A stretch of DNA of 64,000 bases from Alphaproteobacteria bacterium (GCA_037200445.1 JBBCGH010000001.1:682001-746000); one strand, 5' to 3'. Shown: positions 50,970-60,753, numbered from the stretch's first letter. Numbers and translations: made by a program. The notes: generated by a model not told the origin, from the letters alone.

Positions 50970-51692
50970 CTATTTCGAAAAGATCGTTCCCCAGCCTTTG
51001 ATGCGCTGGGTGTCTATGCCTGCGATTTTCAGGCTCTTCCACACCGTCGTCGACACGGTGTCGTAAATCGGAATGCCGTGGTCGGCTTCGAGCTCTTCGG
51101 CGAGCGGCGCGCCGCGCATATTGGTGCAGACGATGGCGATCGCGTCGGGCTTTGCGGCAGCGACCTCCGCCGTCATCGCGCGCATCTGATCGGCCGTCAC
51201 GGTCGAGAACGAGAAGTTGTCGCGCATGCCGAGATGCCGCTCCGCCACGACACGAAATCCGGCATTCTCGTAATTTGCGTTGATGCGCGCCTGCACGTCG
51301 TCGAGGTAGGGCGTGACGAAACCGACGCGCGTCGCGCCGGTTTTCACCAGAACCTCGTTGAGCGCAAGCATCGCGGTGCAGGCCGGAGTGCCGGTTGCCC
51401 CCGTGATGCGCTCGCAAAGCTTCACGTCGCGCTCGAAGCCGAGCCAGCCCGATGACGTACCGTTCCAGGCGATCACATTGACCTTGGCGTGTGCGAGCAG
51501 TTCGGCTGCACCCAGGATTTCCGCATCGTCGAATTGCGCCAGCGCGGGTCCCGATAGCGCGATTTCGGTCACCTTGAAGCGCGAGAAATGCGCCGTGACC
51601 TCCGGCAGTCCCGACACCATCGCGGTCGTTACCGGCTCCAGGATCGTGTTGGAGGACGGCGTCAACATCCCCAGGAAGACGCGCTCCGTCAT
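50970..51692 (-). CDS. Arylmalonate decarboxylase / maleate isomerase-family enzyme
   Basis: The 240-residue protein (ATG 51690-51692) belongs to the Asp/Glu racemase superfamily. It begins with the family motif LGMLTPSSNTILEP. The C-terminal catalytic cysteine is C189 in AIVCTNMRG. At the position where racemases and isomerases have the second cysteine, there is G78-T79-S80-S81 (WNGTSSGW), the dioxyanion-hole pattern of arylmalonate decarboxylase. It is divergent from the peptide ABC operon at 51888, across a 195-bp gap, and may act on the transported compound. Maleate isomerase remains possible. Confidence 0.82.
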   Translation of the reverse strand: MTERVFLGMLTPSSNTILEPVTTAMVSGLPEVTAHFSRFKVTEIALSGPALAQFDDAEILGAAELLAHAKVNVIAWNGTSSGWLGFERDVKLCERITGATGTPACTAMLALNEVLVKTGATRVGFVTPYLDDVQARINANYENAGFRVVAERHLGMRDNFSFSTVTADQMRAMTAEVAAAKPDAIAIVCTNMRGAPLAEELEADHGIPIYDTVSTTVWKSLKIAGIDTQRIKGWGTIFSK

Positions 51693-51887
51693 CGACAACC
51701 TCCGCGCGGCACTTACCGTCGCTGATTCGTGAATGAGCGAGGATGGCATACGCTTTGCTCCAAGAGAGCCTCGGCAAACGGGGCCTCGTCGAGCCTCGCC
51801 CGCCGCCGCAGATGGTATGCAATCCGCCAAAAGAAGTGGCAGACTGGCGCGGCAGTGGGCGGCCAGACGGGACAGAGGGAGACAGTG

Positions 51888-53492
51888 ATGGATCGCAGGA
51901 CATTCTTGAAGACCACCGCAGGCGCCGGCGCCTTTGCGGTGTCGGGAGGCTTGGCAACGCCGGCCATCTCGCAGGGCGCCGCGGCGAAGACGTTGCGCTT
52001 CGTGCCGCAGTCGAACCTTTCGAACTTCGATCCGATCTGGACCACGGCCTATGTGGTGCGCAACGCAGCCGCGATGGTGTGGGACACGCTCTACGGTGTA
52101 GACGATACGCTCACGCCGAAGCGCCAGATGGTGGAAGGCGAGGAGACCTCGTCCGACGGCCTGACCTGGACCTTCAAGCTGCGCTCCGGCCTCAAGTTCC
52201 ACGACGGATCGCCGGTGCTCGGGAAGGACGTGGTCGAGAGCCTGACGCGCTGGATGGCGCGCGACTCGATGGGCCTGATGATCAAGGATATCCAGCAGGA
52301 GCTGACCGCGACCGACGACAAGACGATCAAGTGGGTACTGAAGAAGCCCTACCCGAAGCTCCTTTTCGCGCTCGGCAAGAACAACACGCCGATGGCGTTC
52401 ATCATGCCGGAGCGCATCGCCAAGACCGATCCGTTCAAGCAGATCGACGAATACATCGGCTCGGGCCCGATGAAGTTCGCGAAGGGCGAATGGGTGCCCG
52501 GCGCGAAGGCGGTGTTCGAGAAATTCGCCGACTATGTGCCGCGGAACGAAAAAGCTTCGTGGCTCGCTGGCGGCAAGAATATGCTGGTCAACCGCATCGA
52601 GTGGGTGATCATGCCGGACGCCGCGACCGCTGCGGCGGCGCTGCAGAACAGCGAGGTCGACTGGTGGGAAAACCCGGTCATCGATCTCGTTCCGCTGCTC
52701 AGGAAGAACAGCAACATCATGGTCGATATCGCCGATCCGCTCGGCAATATCGGTACCTTCCGCATGAATCACCTGTTTCCGCCCTTCAATGACCTGAAGG
52801 TGCGCAAGGCCGTGATGATGGCGCTCGACCAGGAAGAGTACATGCGTGCGCTGGTCGGCGACGACGACAAGCTGTGGAAGCCGCTGCCCGGCTACTTTAC
52901 GCCCGGCACCGCGCTCTACACCGAGGAGGGCGGCGATATCCTGAAGGGCAAGCGCGATCTCGCGGCCGCCAAGAAGCTGCTCGCCGAGTCGAGCTACAAG
53001 GGCGAGCCGGTCATCTGCGTGGTCGCGCAGGACCAGTCGATTACCAAGGGGCAGGGCGATGTGACCGCCGAACTCCTCAAGCGACTCGGCATGAATGTCG
53101 ACTTCGTCGCCACCGACTGGGGTACTGTGCTGCAGCGCCGCGCCTCCAAGTCGCCGCCCGGGCAAGGCGGATGGAACATGTTCCATTCGTGGCATGCCGG
53201 CGCGGACTGTGTGAATCCGGCGGGCTATGTCGCGCTGCGCGGCAATGGCGACAAGGCCTGGTTCGGCTGGCCGAATATTCCCGATCTCGAAAAGGAGATC
53301 GACAACTGGTTTGACGCGCCTAACCTCGAGGCCGAAAAGAAGATCATCGGCAAGGTCAACAAGATCGCGATCGACAACGTCGTTTACGCTCCGACCGGCT
53401 TCTTCCAGGGCTATCAGGCGTGGCGCAAAAACCTCAGCGGCGTCGTGAAGGGCCCGATTCCGTTCTCGTGGGACGTGACCAAGACCGCCTGA
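51888..53492 (+). CDS. Peptide/nickel-type ABC transporter substrate-binding protein
   Basis: The 534-residue SBP_bac_5 protein starts at ATG 51888 (GAGGGAGAC upstream) with a twin-arginine signal (MDRRTFLKTTAGAGAFAVSG). The mature part begins KTLRFVPQSNLSNFDPIWTT and contains GLTWTFKLRSGLKFHDGSPV and FRMNHLFPPFNDLKVRKAVM, the usual family segments. It is distinct from the DppA at 18360 (different specificity loops), so a different ligand is expected. It is the first gene of a five-gene ABC operon extending to 57335. Confidence 0.9.
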   Translation: MDRRTFLKTTAGAGAFAVSGGLATPAISQGAAAKTLRFVPQSNLSNFDPIWTTAYVVRNAAAMVWDTLYGVDDTLTPKRQMVEGEETSSDGLTWTFKLRSGLKFHDGSPVLGKDVVESLTRWMARDSMGLMIKDIQQELTATDDKTIKWVLKKPYPKLLFALGKNNTPMAFIMPERIAKTDPFKQIDEYIGSGPMKFAKGEWVPGAKAVFEKFADYVPRNEKASWLAGGKNMLVNRIEWVIMPDAATAAAALQNSEVDWWENPVIDLVPLLRKNSNIMVDIADPLGNIGTFRMNHLFPPFNDLKVRKAVMMALDQEEYMRALVGDDDKLWKPLPGYFTPGTALYTEEGGDILKGKRDLAAAKKLLAESSYKGEPVICVVAQDQSITKGQGDVTAELLKRLGMNVDFVATDWGTVLQRRASKSPPGQGGWNMFHSWHAGADCVNPAGYVALRGNGDKAWFGWPNIPDLEKEIDNWFDAPNLEAEKKIIGKVNKIAIDNVVYAPTGFFQGYQAWRKNLSGVVKGPIPFSWDVTKTA

Positions 53493-53509
53493 CGCAGTAG
53501 CGTCGAGGC

Positions 53510-54451
53510 ATGTTCGCCTATCTGGTGCGGCGTATCCTGTCGACCATCCCCGTCATGGGGATGGTCGCACTGTTCGTATTCAGCCTGCTCTATATCGCGC
53601 CGGGCGATCCGGCCGCCATCATCGCGGGCGAACAGGCGACACCTGAGCAGATCGACCGCATCCGCCAGAGCCTCGGCCTCGACCAGCCGTTTCTCATCCG
53701 CTTCGGCGAATGGCTCTGGCAGATCGTCCATGGCGACCTCGGGACCTCGATCTTCACCGGGCTGCCCGTCGCAAGGATGATCGGCCAGCGCGTCGAGCCG
53801 ACGCTGTCCTTGATGGTGCTGACGCTGATCCTGGCTGTCGTCGTCGCGGTGCCGATCGGCGTGCTTGCGGCCTGGAAAGTGGGCACCTGGGTCGATCGCG
53901 CCGTCATGGCGTTCGCGGTATTCGGCTTCTCGGTGCCGGTGTTCGTTGTCGGCTATCTGTTGGCTTACGTCTTCGCGCTCGAGCTCGGCTGGTTTCCGGT
54001 GCAGGGGTACACGCCGATTGCCCGCGGGATCGGCCCGTGGCTCGAAAACCTGGTTCTTCCCGCGATTGCGCTGGGGTGCGTCTACATCGCACTGATCGCG
54101 CGCATCACGCGTGCGACGATGCTCGATGTTCTCCAGCAGGACTATGTCCGGACCGCCAAAGCCAAGGGCCTCGGCCAGAGCTCGATCCTGTTCGTCCATG
54201 CGCTGAAGAACGCGTCCGTGCCGATCATCACGGTGATCGGCATCGGCATCGCGCTTCTGATCGGCGGCGCCGTGGTGACGGAAAGTGTCTTCGCGATTCC
54301 GGGACTCGGGCGCCTCACGCTCGACGCCATCCTGCGCCGCGACTATCCGGTGATCCAGGGCGTCGTGCTGATGTTCAGCTTCGTCTATGTGCTGGTCAAT
54401 CTTGCGGTCGACCTCGTCTACACGCTGGTCGACCCGAGGATCCGCTATTGA
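53510..54451 (+). CDS. ABC transporter permease, DppB type
   Basis: The 313-residue protein begins MFAYLVRRILSTIPVMGMVA, followed by the periplasmic YIAPGDPAAIIAGEQATPEQ. The EAA loop is in MLDVLQQDYVRTAKAKGLGQ. The gene starts 17 bp after the binding-protein stop and its stop overlaps the TTG start of the next permease. It forms half of the translocation channel of the second peptide transporter. Confidence 0.92.
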   Translation: MFAYLVRRILSTIPVMGMVALFVFSLLYIAPGDPAAIIAGEQATPEQIDRIRQSLGLDQPFLIRFGEWLWQIVHGDLGTSIFTGLPVARMIGQRVEPTLSLMVLTLILAVVVAVPIGVLAAWKVGTWVDRAVMAFAVFGFSVPVFVVGYLLAYVFALELGWFPVQGYTPIARGIGPWLENLVLPAIALGCVYIALIARITRATMLDVLQQDYVRTAKAKGLGQSSILFVHALKNASVPIITVIGIGIALLIGGAVVTESVFAIPGLGRLTLDAILRRDYPVIQGVVLMFSFVYVLVNLAVDLVYTLVDPRIRY

Positions 54452-55368
54452 GCCCGCCGCCTGCCATCGCAGTTTCGGCCGAGGCGGTGCACGCCGCGCC
54501 GCCGCTGCCGGATCTGTGGCCGCCGGTCAAGGCGCGCCGTGGCATCACCGGCTTCGCGCGGCGCCACCCGATCGTTGCGATCGGCGCTGCCCTCCTGGTC
54601 CTGATGGCCCTGATGGCGATCTTCGCGCCGTATTTGTGGACCGTCGATCCGAGCACCATCAACATGGCGCGGCGGACGCGTGCCCCCTCCGAGCTCTACT
54701 GGTTCGGCACCGATATGCTCGGCCGCGACCTTTATTCGCGCGTCGTCTACGGCTCGCGCGTATCGCTCGTCGTCGGGCTTTCGGTCGCCGTCCTCGCCTC
54801 GCTCGCCGGTCTCGCGATCGGGCTCGTCTCCGGCATGGTCCGCTGGGCCGACGGCATCATCATGCGTGCGATGGACGGCATGATGTCGATCCCGCCGATT
54901 CTGCTCGCCATCGCCCTGATGGCACTGACGCGCGGCAGCATGAGCAATGTCATCATGGCGATCACGATCGCCGAAATTCCGCGCGTCTCCCGCCTTGTGC
55001 GCGGCGTGGTGCTGTCGCTGCGCGAGCAGCCCTATGTGGACGCGGCGGTCGCCGCCGGCACGCGCACCCCGATGATCATCCTGCGCCATATTCTGCCCAA
55101 TACCGTCGCGCCGATGACCGTGCAGGCGACTTACATCTGCGCAAGCGCGATGATCATCGAGGCGATCCTCTCATTCATCGGCGCGGGTGTCCCGCCGATC
55201 GTCCCGTCGTGGGGAAACATCATGGCGGACGGCCGCGCGCTCTGGCAGGTGAAGCCGTTCATCGTGTTTTTCCCCGCCGCATTCCTTTCGCTCACCGTGC
55301 TCGCCGTGAACCTGCTCGGTGACGGCATGCGCGACGCGCTCGATCCGCGGCTTGCGAAGGCTCTTTAG
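54448..55368 (+). CDS. ABC transporter permease, DppC type
   Basis: I take the start at TTG 54448, overlapping the upstream stop (TTGA); a much longer in-frame extension to 53710 lies wholly inside the DppB-type gene and is a shadow. The 306 residues include HPIVAIGAALLVLMALMAIF, the LYWFGTDMLGRDLYSRVVYG motif, EQPYVDAAVAAGTRTPMIIL (EAA loop) and the family end NLLGDGMRDALDPRLAKAL. It pairs with the preceding permease. Confidence 0.91.
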   Translation: MSPPPAIAVSAEAVHAAPPLPDLWPPVKARRGITGFARRHPIVAIGAALLVLMALMAIFAPYLWTVDPSTINMARRTRAPSELYWFGTDMLGRDLYSRVVYGSRVSLVVGLSVAVLASLAGLAIGLVSGMVRWADGIIMRAMDGMMSIPPILLAIALMALTRGSMSNVIMAITIAEIPRVSRLVRGVVLSLREQPYVDAAVAAGTRTPMIILRHILPNTVAPMTVQATYICASAMIIEAILSFIGAGVPPIVPSWGNIMADGRALWQVKPFIVFFPAAFLSLTVLAVNLLGDGMRDALDPRLAKAL

Positions 55369-55371
55369 AAA

Positions 55372-56364
55372 ATGGCCTTGCTCGAAGTCGAGAACCTGCA
55401 GACGCACTTCCGAACGCCGGACGGGGTGAACCGCGCGGTCGACGGCGTGTCGTTCGAAATCGCCGAAGGCGAGACGCTCGCAGTCGTCGGCGAGAGCGGC
55501 TGCGGCAAGTCGGTCACGGCGAACTCGATCCTGCGGCTGATCCCGGAGCCACCCGGGAAGATCGCCGGCGCGATCCGTTTTCAGGGCACGGATCTGTTGA
55601 AGCTCGACGAGGCCGCGATGCGCGACATTCGCGGCAACGAGATCAGCATGATTTTCCAGGAGCCGATGACGAGCCTCAATCCGGTGCTCAGCATCGGGCG
55701 GCAGCTGCGCGAGACGCTGCAGCTGCATGAGGGCCTCGACAGGGGCGCGGCCGAGCAGCGCGCGGTCGAGATGCTCACCCTGGTCGGCATCGCCGAGCCG
55801 CAGCGCCGCGTGCGCGAATACCCTCACCAGCTCTCCGGCGGCATGCGCCAGCGTGTGATGATCGCGATGGCGCTCGCCTGCAATCCCAAGCTCCTGATCG
55901 CCGACGAGCCGACCACCGCGCTCGACGTCACAATCCAGGCCCAGATCCTCGACCTGATGCGCGATCTCAAGCGCCGCGTCGGCGCGGCCATCATCCTGAT
56001 CACGCATGACCTGGGCGTGGTCGCCGAGGTGGCCGAGCGGGTGATGGTGATGTATGCGGGCCGCAAGGTGGAGGAGGCCGCGGTCGGCGACCTGTTCCGC
56101 ACGCCGCGGCACCCCTATACGCAAGGCCTGCTCGGGGCTGTGCCGAAGCTCGGCTCTTCGGTGACCGGGGAGGAAAGCCGCCTCGCGGAAATCCCGGGGC
56201 TTGTCCCGAGCCTCAAGGCCCGCATCGAGGGCTGTGTGTTCGCGAGCCGCTGTCCTCTGGCGACGGAGTTGTGCCGCCAAGTGGCACCGCCGCTTGAACG
56301 CAAGGCGGCCGCTCACAGCGCGGCCTGCCACTACGCGCCGCGCGAAGAGGTTGCGGCCGCATGA
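55372..56364 (+). CDS. ABC transporter ATP-binding protein, DppD type
   Basis: The 330-residue ATPase has Walker [13 protein letters not shown], signature [20 protein letters not shown], Walker [15 protein letters not shown], and the C-terminal [14 protein letters not shown] extension. It starts 3 bp after the permease and overlaps the next ATPase by ATGA. It energises the second peptide transporter together with the DppF-type partner. Confidence 0.92.
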   Translation: MALLEVENLQTHFRTPDGVNRAVDGVSFEIAEGETLAVVGESGCGKSVTANSILRLIPEPPGKIAGAIRFQGTDLLKLDEAAMRDIRGNEISMIFQEPMTSLNPVLSIGRQLRETLQLHEGLDRGAAEQRAVEMLTLVGIAEPQRRVREYPHQLSGGMRQRVMIAMALACNPKLLIADEPTTALDVTIQAQILDLMRDLKRRVGAAIILITHDLGVVAEVAERVMVMYAGRKVEEAAVGDLFRTPRHPYTQGLLGAVPKLGSSVTGEESRLAEIPGLVPSLKARIEGCVFASRCPLATELCRQVAPPLERKAAAHSAACHYAPREEVAAA

Positions 56365-57335
56365 GCGCACTCCTCGCAATCAACGATCTGAAGAAACACT
56401 TCCCGGTGGGTCGCGGTTTCCTCAAGCCCTCCGCATGGGTCTACGCGGTCGACGGCGTCTCGTTCGAGATCGCACGCGGCGAAACGCTTGCGCTGGTCGG
56501 CGAAAGCGGCTGCGGCAAGTCGACGGTCGGTCGCGCCATCCTGAAGCTCTTCGACGTCACCGCCGGCCAGGTCGTGCTCGACGGACGACGCATCGACGAT
56601 CTTTCCCCCGCTGCGCTCTGGCCGATGCGGCGGCGCATGCAGGTCGTGTTTCAGGATCCGTTTTCGAGCCTCAATCCGCGCATGCGCGTGAAGGACATCG
56701 TGGCCGAACCGATCCGCAATTTCGCCCTCGCGACATCGGCGGCCGATCTCGACGCGCGCGTCGCAGCATTGCTCGACCGCGTGCGGTTGCCGCGCGATGC
56801 GGCGGACCGCTGGCCACACGAGTTCTCCGGCGGCCAGCGCCAGCGCATCGGGATCGCTCGCGCGCTCGCCGCCGAGCCCGATCTCATCATTTGCGACGAA
56901 GCCGTATCGGCGCTCGATGTCTCGGTGAAAGCGCAGATCATCAACCTCTTGCAGGACCTGCAGCGCGAGCTTGGCCTCGCGATGCTGTTCATTTCACACG
57001 ATCTGGCGATCGTCGAGCATATGACGCACCGCGTCGCCGTGATGTATCTCGGCAAGATCGTGGAGATCGCGCCGAAGCGCGCGATCTTTTCAGGTCCTAA
57101 GCACCCCTACACGCAGGCTTTGCTATCCGCGGTGCCGGTGCCCAATCCCGCCGCCAGGCGCCAGCGCATCATCCTGAAGGGCGATGTTCCAAGCCCCGTC
57201 AATCCGCCGAAGGGATGCCGGTTTCACACGCGCTGCCCTTATGTGTTCGACCGCTGCCGCACCGAGGAGCCCGTGCTGCAGACCGCCGGCGAGCATCACG
57301 CCGCGGCATGCCACCTGCTGGATAACAGCGCGTAG
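56361..57335 (+). CDS. ABC transporter ATP-binding protein, DppF type
   Basis: The 324-residue ATPase has Walker [15 protein letters not shown], signature [20 protein letters not shown], and Walker [15 protein letters not shown], in which the usual DEP is DEA, a tolerated change. The C-terminal [14 protein letters not shown] extension is present. It ends the operon; its stop codon abuts directly the stop codon of the convergent enoyl-CoA hydratase/isomerase gene, leaving no room for a terminator between them. Confidence 0.92.
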   Translation: MSALLAINDLKKHFPVGRGFLKPSAWVYAVDGVSFEIARGETLALVGESGCGKSTVGRAILKLFDVTAGQVVLDGRRIDDLSPAALWPMRRRMQVVFQDPFSSLNPRMRVKDIVAEPIRNFALATSAADLDARVAALLDRVRLPRDAADRWPHEFSGGQRQRIGIARALAAEPDLIICDEAVSALDVSVKAQIINLLQDLQRELGLAMLFISHDLAIVEHMTHRVAVMYLGKIVEIAPKRAIFSGPKHPYTQALLSAVPVPNPAARRQRIILKGDVPSPVNPPKGCRFHTRCPYVFDRCRTEEPVLQTAGEHHAAACHLLDNSA

Positions 57336-58124
57336 CTACCGTCCGACGAACACCGGCGCGCGCTTTTCCACGAAGGCGCGCGCCGCCTCCTTGTGGTCCT
57401 CGGTTTTGCCGGTCTCGATCTGGCGCCGCGCCTCGAGGTCGAGAAGCTCGGCAAGCGTGCCGTTTTCGGCCGCGTTGAAATTCTGCTTCATCAAGCCGAG
57501 TGCGATGCGCGGTCCTTTCGCCAGCTTGCGCGCGAAATCCATGGTGGCATTGGCGAGCTCGGTGTCGGGGACCACACGGTTCACGATGCCCAGCGCCAAC
57601 GCCTGTGCGGCATCGAGCGGCTCGGCCGTGAAGTAGAGCTCGCGCGCCTTGCCGGTGCCAACCAGCTTGGACAGGAAATAGCTGCCGCCGAAGTCGCCGG
57701 AAAATCCGACCTTCGCAAACGCCGTGACAAAGCGCGCCGACTGGCCGGCGAATCGCATGTCGCAAGCAAGCGCCATCGCGAGCCCGGCCCCGGCCGCGGG
57801 TCCGTTCACCATCGCGATGGTGGGCTTCGGAATCTCATGCAGCAGCCGCGAAACCTCCATCCGGCCGCGCAGCCGCGCGACGTCCTCCTCGCTGCTGCGC
57901 GGGACCGTCTCTTCGGCCATCCGCTTGACGTCGCCGCCGGCACAAAAGGCACGTCCGGCACCTGTTAGTACGATCACACCCACAGCCGGATCGGCGGCGA
58001 GGCGCGGCACCGCCTCGAGCAGGCCCTCCATGATCGGCGCCGACAGCGCATTGAGGCGGTCCGGCCGGTTCAGCGTCAGGGTCGCAACGCCGTCCGCGCG
58101 CGTTTCGATCAGTTCGTTGCCCAT
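57336..58124 (-). CDS. Enoyl-CoA hydratase/isomerase (crotonase) family protein
   Basis: This 262-residue crotonase-fold enzyme has the oxyanion segment GRAFCAGGDVKRM and NGPAAGAGLAMALACDMRFA. The two hydratase glutamates are not evident: the first position is glycine (AGAGLAM) and the second segment reads AFAKVGFSGDFGGSYFL, similar to the AFSKIGL-PDCGG pattern of PaaG-type isomerases, where an aspartate is catalytic. An isomerase role on an unsaturated or epoxy acyl-CoA is therefore more likely than hydration. It is convergent with the ABC operon and divergent from the amidohydrolase gene. Confidence 0.88.
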   Translation of the reverse strand: MGNELIETRADGVATLTLNRPDRLNALSAPIMEGLLEAVPRLAADPAVGVIVLTGAGRAFCAGGDVKRMAEETVPRSSEEDVARLRGRMEVSRLLHEIPKPTIAMVNGPAAGAGLAMALACDMRFAGQSARFVTAFAKVGFSGDFGGSYFLSKLVGTGKARELYFTAEPLDAAQALALGIVNRVVPDTELANATMDFARKLAKGPRIALGLMKQNFNAAENGTLAELLDLEARRQIETGKTEDHKEAARAFVEKRAPVFVGR

Positions 58125-58226
58125 GCCGGGTCCTCCCTTGGGGAGCTATCTGACATGCGGCAGGGCGGATTGTCCAAGCTGCCACTACGGCGCATGATGG
58201 CGGCGCTCAACCCCAGGAGGCCGGCC

Positions 58227-59963
58227 ATGCACGACATCGTCATCCGCGGTGGCACCATCATCGATGGTAGCGGAAAGCCCGCATTCACCGGCGATGTTGC
58301 GATTGCGGGCGGCCAGATCGCAGAGGTTGGCGGCAAACAGGGACCGGCGCGGCGCGACATCGATGCCGATGGGCTCCTGGTTACGCCCGGCTGGGTCGAC
58401 GTGCACACGCATTACGACGGCCAGGCAATGTGGGATCCGCTGCTCGCTCCGTCGAGCTGGCACGGCGTCACCACGGTGATGTTCGGCAATTGCGGCGTCG
58501 GCTTCGCGCCGGTGAAGAAGGAACACCGTGGCGCGCTGATGGACCTGATGGAGGGCGTCGAGGAAATCCCGAATCCGGTACTCTCCGCCGGGCTCACCTG
58601 GGAATGGGAGAGCTTTCCTGATTTCATGAATGCGCTCGAGCGCTACGAGCGTGCGATCGATATCGCGGCGCAGGCTGCGCATCTGCCGATGCGTGTCTAT
58701 GTGATGGGCGATCGCGCGATCCGGCGCGAGGCGGCGACGCCGGACGACATCGCCGAGATGCGGCGGCTGACCGTCGAGGCGCTGCGGTGCGGCGCATTCG
58801 GGTTCACGACCTCGCGTACCGACTCGCACAAGACGCCGGCTGGTGACGCCGTGCCGTCGCGCGATGCGGACGATCACGAACTGCTCGGGATCGGCTCGGC
58901 AATGAGCATCACCGGCACCGGCGCGTTCGGGATGAACAGCGACTTCGACGATGAGGAGTACGAACTGCGCTGGATGCGCAAGCTCGCGAAGGAGACCGGC
59001 CGCCCGATCTGGTTCCTGTTGACCGATCGTTACGAGGATCCGGAGCGCTGGCGTCGTCTGATCAAAGCTGTGCATGAGGCGCGCGCCGAGGGGCTGTCGC
59101 TTACCGCGCAGGTCGCCGGCCGGCCGATCGGCGTGATGATGGGCGTCGGTACCGCGCTCAATCCGTTCACCGTCCGGCCGAGCTACAAGGAGATCGAACA
59201 CCTTTCGATCGAGGAACAGCGTCGCCGTCTGCGCGATCCCGAAATGCGGCGCCGGATTCTCGCCGAGAAGCCATCGCCCGCGGAGGTCGCCAAGCTCGCG
59301 CAGTTCCGGCAGTACGTCACGACCTACTGGAATCGCTTCTACACGATGGGCAATCCGCCGGATTACGAGCCGGGACCGGAGAAATGCGTCGCTGAGATCG
59401 CAAAGCGCGAGGGCCGGACGCCCGATGAGGTCGCCTATGACTACATCCTGAAGGAGGATCAGTATCTCTATTTCCCGGTCGTCAACTACACGGTCGGCGA
59501 CCACGAGATCATTCGCCAGATGCTGAACGATCCGGCCTGCCTGCTCGGCCTCTCGGACGGCGGCGCGCACTGCACCTCGATCGTGGATGCCGGCGTGCCG
59601 AGCTACATGCTCATGCACTGGGGACGCGACCGCGCGCGTGGGCCGAAGCTGCCGCTGGAAATGCTGGTGAAGCGCCAGACCAGCGAAACCGCGAACTTCT
59701 TCGGACTGAACGATCGCGGGCGTCTCGCGCCCGGCCTGCGCGCCGACGTGAATCTGATCGACTTCGACGGAATGCGCATGCAGAAGCCCGAGATCGTTCA
59801 CGACATGCCGGCGAACGGGCGGCGCTTCGTGCAGCGCGTTACCGGCTATGAGGCGACACTGGTCGCGGGCCAGCCGATCTACGAGCGCGGCGAACACACC
59901 GGCGCGTTGCCGGGCAAGCTCGTGCGCGCCGGACAGGTTGGGCAGAACTCGAAGGCTGCTTGA
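58227..59963 (+). CDS. N-acyl-D-amino-acid deacylase-like amidohydrolase
   Basis: The start at ATG 58227 follows AGGAGG; the longer frame from 58155 has no good start. The 578-residue protein shows the amidohydrolase HxH metal motif (H60 and H62 in WVDVHTHYDGQ) and C89 in MFGNCGVGFAPV, matching the zinc-binding cysteine of D-aminoacylases. The end has LSDGGAHCTSIVDAG with the catalytic aspartate and LAPGLRADVNLIDFDG. It probably hydrolyses N-acyl-D-amino acids or related amides. Next to a peptide transporter it fits uptake and deacylation of D-amino-acid derivatives, though the substrate is inferred. Confidence 0.87.
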   Translation: MHDIVIRGGTIIDGSGKPAFTGDVAIAGGQIAEVGGKQGPARRDIDADGLLVTPGWVDVHTHYDGQAMWDPLLAPSSWHGVTTVMFGNCGVGFAPVKKEHRGALMDLMEGVEEIPNPVLSAGLTWEWESFPDFMNALERYERAIDIAAQAAHLPMRVYVMGDRAIRREAATPDDIAEMRRLTVEALRCGAFGFTTSRTDSHKTPAGDAVPSRDADDHELLGIGSAMSITGTGAFGMNSDFDDEEYELRWMRKLAKETGRPIWFLLTDRYEDPERWRRLIKAVHEARAEGLSLTAQVAGRPIGVMMGVGTALNPFTVRPSYKEIEHLSIEEQRRRLRDPEMRRRILAEKPSPAEVAKLAQFRQYVTTYWNRFYTMGNPPDYEPGPEKCVAEIAKREGRTPDEVAYDYILKEDQYLYFPVVNYTVGDHEIIRQMLNDPACLLGLSDGGAHCTSIVDAGVPSYMLMHWGRDRARGPKLPLEMLVKRQTSETANFFGLNDRGRLAPGLRADVNLIDFDGMRMQKPEIVHDMPANGRRFVQRVTGYEATLVAGQPIYERGEHTGALPGKLVRAGQVGQNSKAA

Positions 59964-60172
59964 GGCACGCAGCGCCGCGATCATCAATGATCGCAGGCGA
60001 ATGAAAATTGCCAGACGCTGTCTCGCGCAGCGCCTGTGAAATCTTCTACGCCAACGAATTTCGTTGCGATACTTTTGTATTGCGGCGGATACCCACAGAC
60101 AATTCGAGGCATTGCGGCGCCTAACTACAATCCTCGCACCTTCATTTTTCCAGGAAACGCGAGGAGGCCTCA
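59964..60172. promoter_or_regulatory. 209-bp gap upstream of the LTxxQ protein gene
   Basis: No gene is seen. The stretch around 60040-60090 is AT-richer (AATTTCGTTGCGATACTTTT, then GTATTGCGG) and is a plausible promoter area for the exported protein at 60173, which has GAGGAGGCC just before its ATG. I see no certain -35/-10 pair. Confidence 0.35.
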
Positions 60173-60682
60173 ATGCCCAAGCTTTTGACCATTGGACTCG
60201 CCGCTCTTTTCATCGCCACGTCATCGCTCGCTTATGCGCAAACGTCGCCCGCGACGGGCTCCACGGGCGGCGGCCCGAGCCCGCAAGACCTCGCCGCGTT
60301 GACCGACACGCGCATTGAGGTCGTCAAGATGGCGCTGCAGATGACGCCCGAGCAGCAAAAACTTTGGCCGCCGGTCGAAGAAGCGATCCGTGCGCGCGCA
60401 AGTGCGAGACAAGCTCGCCTCGCGAAGTACGCGGCAGCGGCGAGGTCCGACAAGGAGTACACGCCGATCGAAATTCTGCGTGCACGGGCGGATGGACTCA
60501 TTGAACGTGGCAACACGCTCAAGAAGCTCGTCGATGCGTGGCAGCCTTTGTACGACAGCCTCGACGCGCGCCAGAAGGTGCGCCTGCGGATCCTCGCGGT
60601 CCTCGTCATCCGCGAGATGAAGGACCGCACCGCGGAGCGCATGGAGGCCGCGGATCACGATGACGACGACTACGAAGACTAG
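60173..60682 (+). CDS. Exported LTxxQ-motif (Spy/CpxP-like) protein
   Basis: The 169-residue protein has a signal peptide (MPKLLTIGLAALFIATSSLA, cleaved near AYA-Q). The mature helical part contains LQMTPEQQKLWPPVEEAIRA and a second motif LYDSLDARQKVRLRI, which match the paired LTxxQ motifs of the Spy/CpxP family of periplasmic chaperones. The C-terminus is strongly acidic (ADHDDDDYED), which may bind metal. In alphaproteobacteria such proteins are often linked with envelope or metal stress. Confidence 0.85.
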   Translation: MPKLLTIGLAALFIATSSLAYAQTSPATGSTGGGPSPQDLAALTDTRIEVVKMALQMTPEQQKLWPPVEEAIRARASARQARLAKYAAAARSDKEYTPIEILRARADGLIERGNTLKKLVDAWQPLYDSLDARQKVRLRILAVLVIREMKDRTAERMEAADHDDDDYED

Positions 60683-60704
60683 GACACGGTTCTTCCTTTC
60701 CATG

Positions 60705-60727
60705 TGATCGCGCGAACGGCGCGATCA
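60705..60727. terminator. GC-rich hairpin between two exported-protein genes
   Basis: Nine-base arms TGATCGCGC and GCGCGATCA enclose GAACG, 23 bp after the LTxxQ stop. No T-run follows, so it may be a processing or attenuation hairpin rather than a full terminator. Confidence 0.45.
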
Positions 60728-60753
60728 TCAGTGGCTGCGTCATGGAGGATGTC

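Noticed and set aside
50970-53195. 741-residue minus-strand frame extending the decarboxylase-like gene through the ABC binding-protein gene
   Set aside because: Only the part from 51692 downwards matches the family; the upstream part is antisense to a clear SBP_bac_5 protein and the LGMLTPSSN start is at 51690.
53710-54447. N-terminal extension of the second DppC-type permease
   Set aside because: It lies entirely inside the DppB-type gene in another frame; the TTG at 54448 gives a standard protein length.
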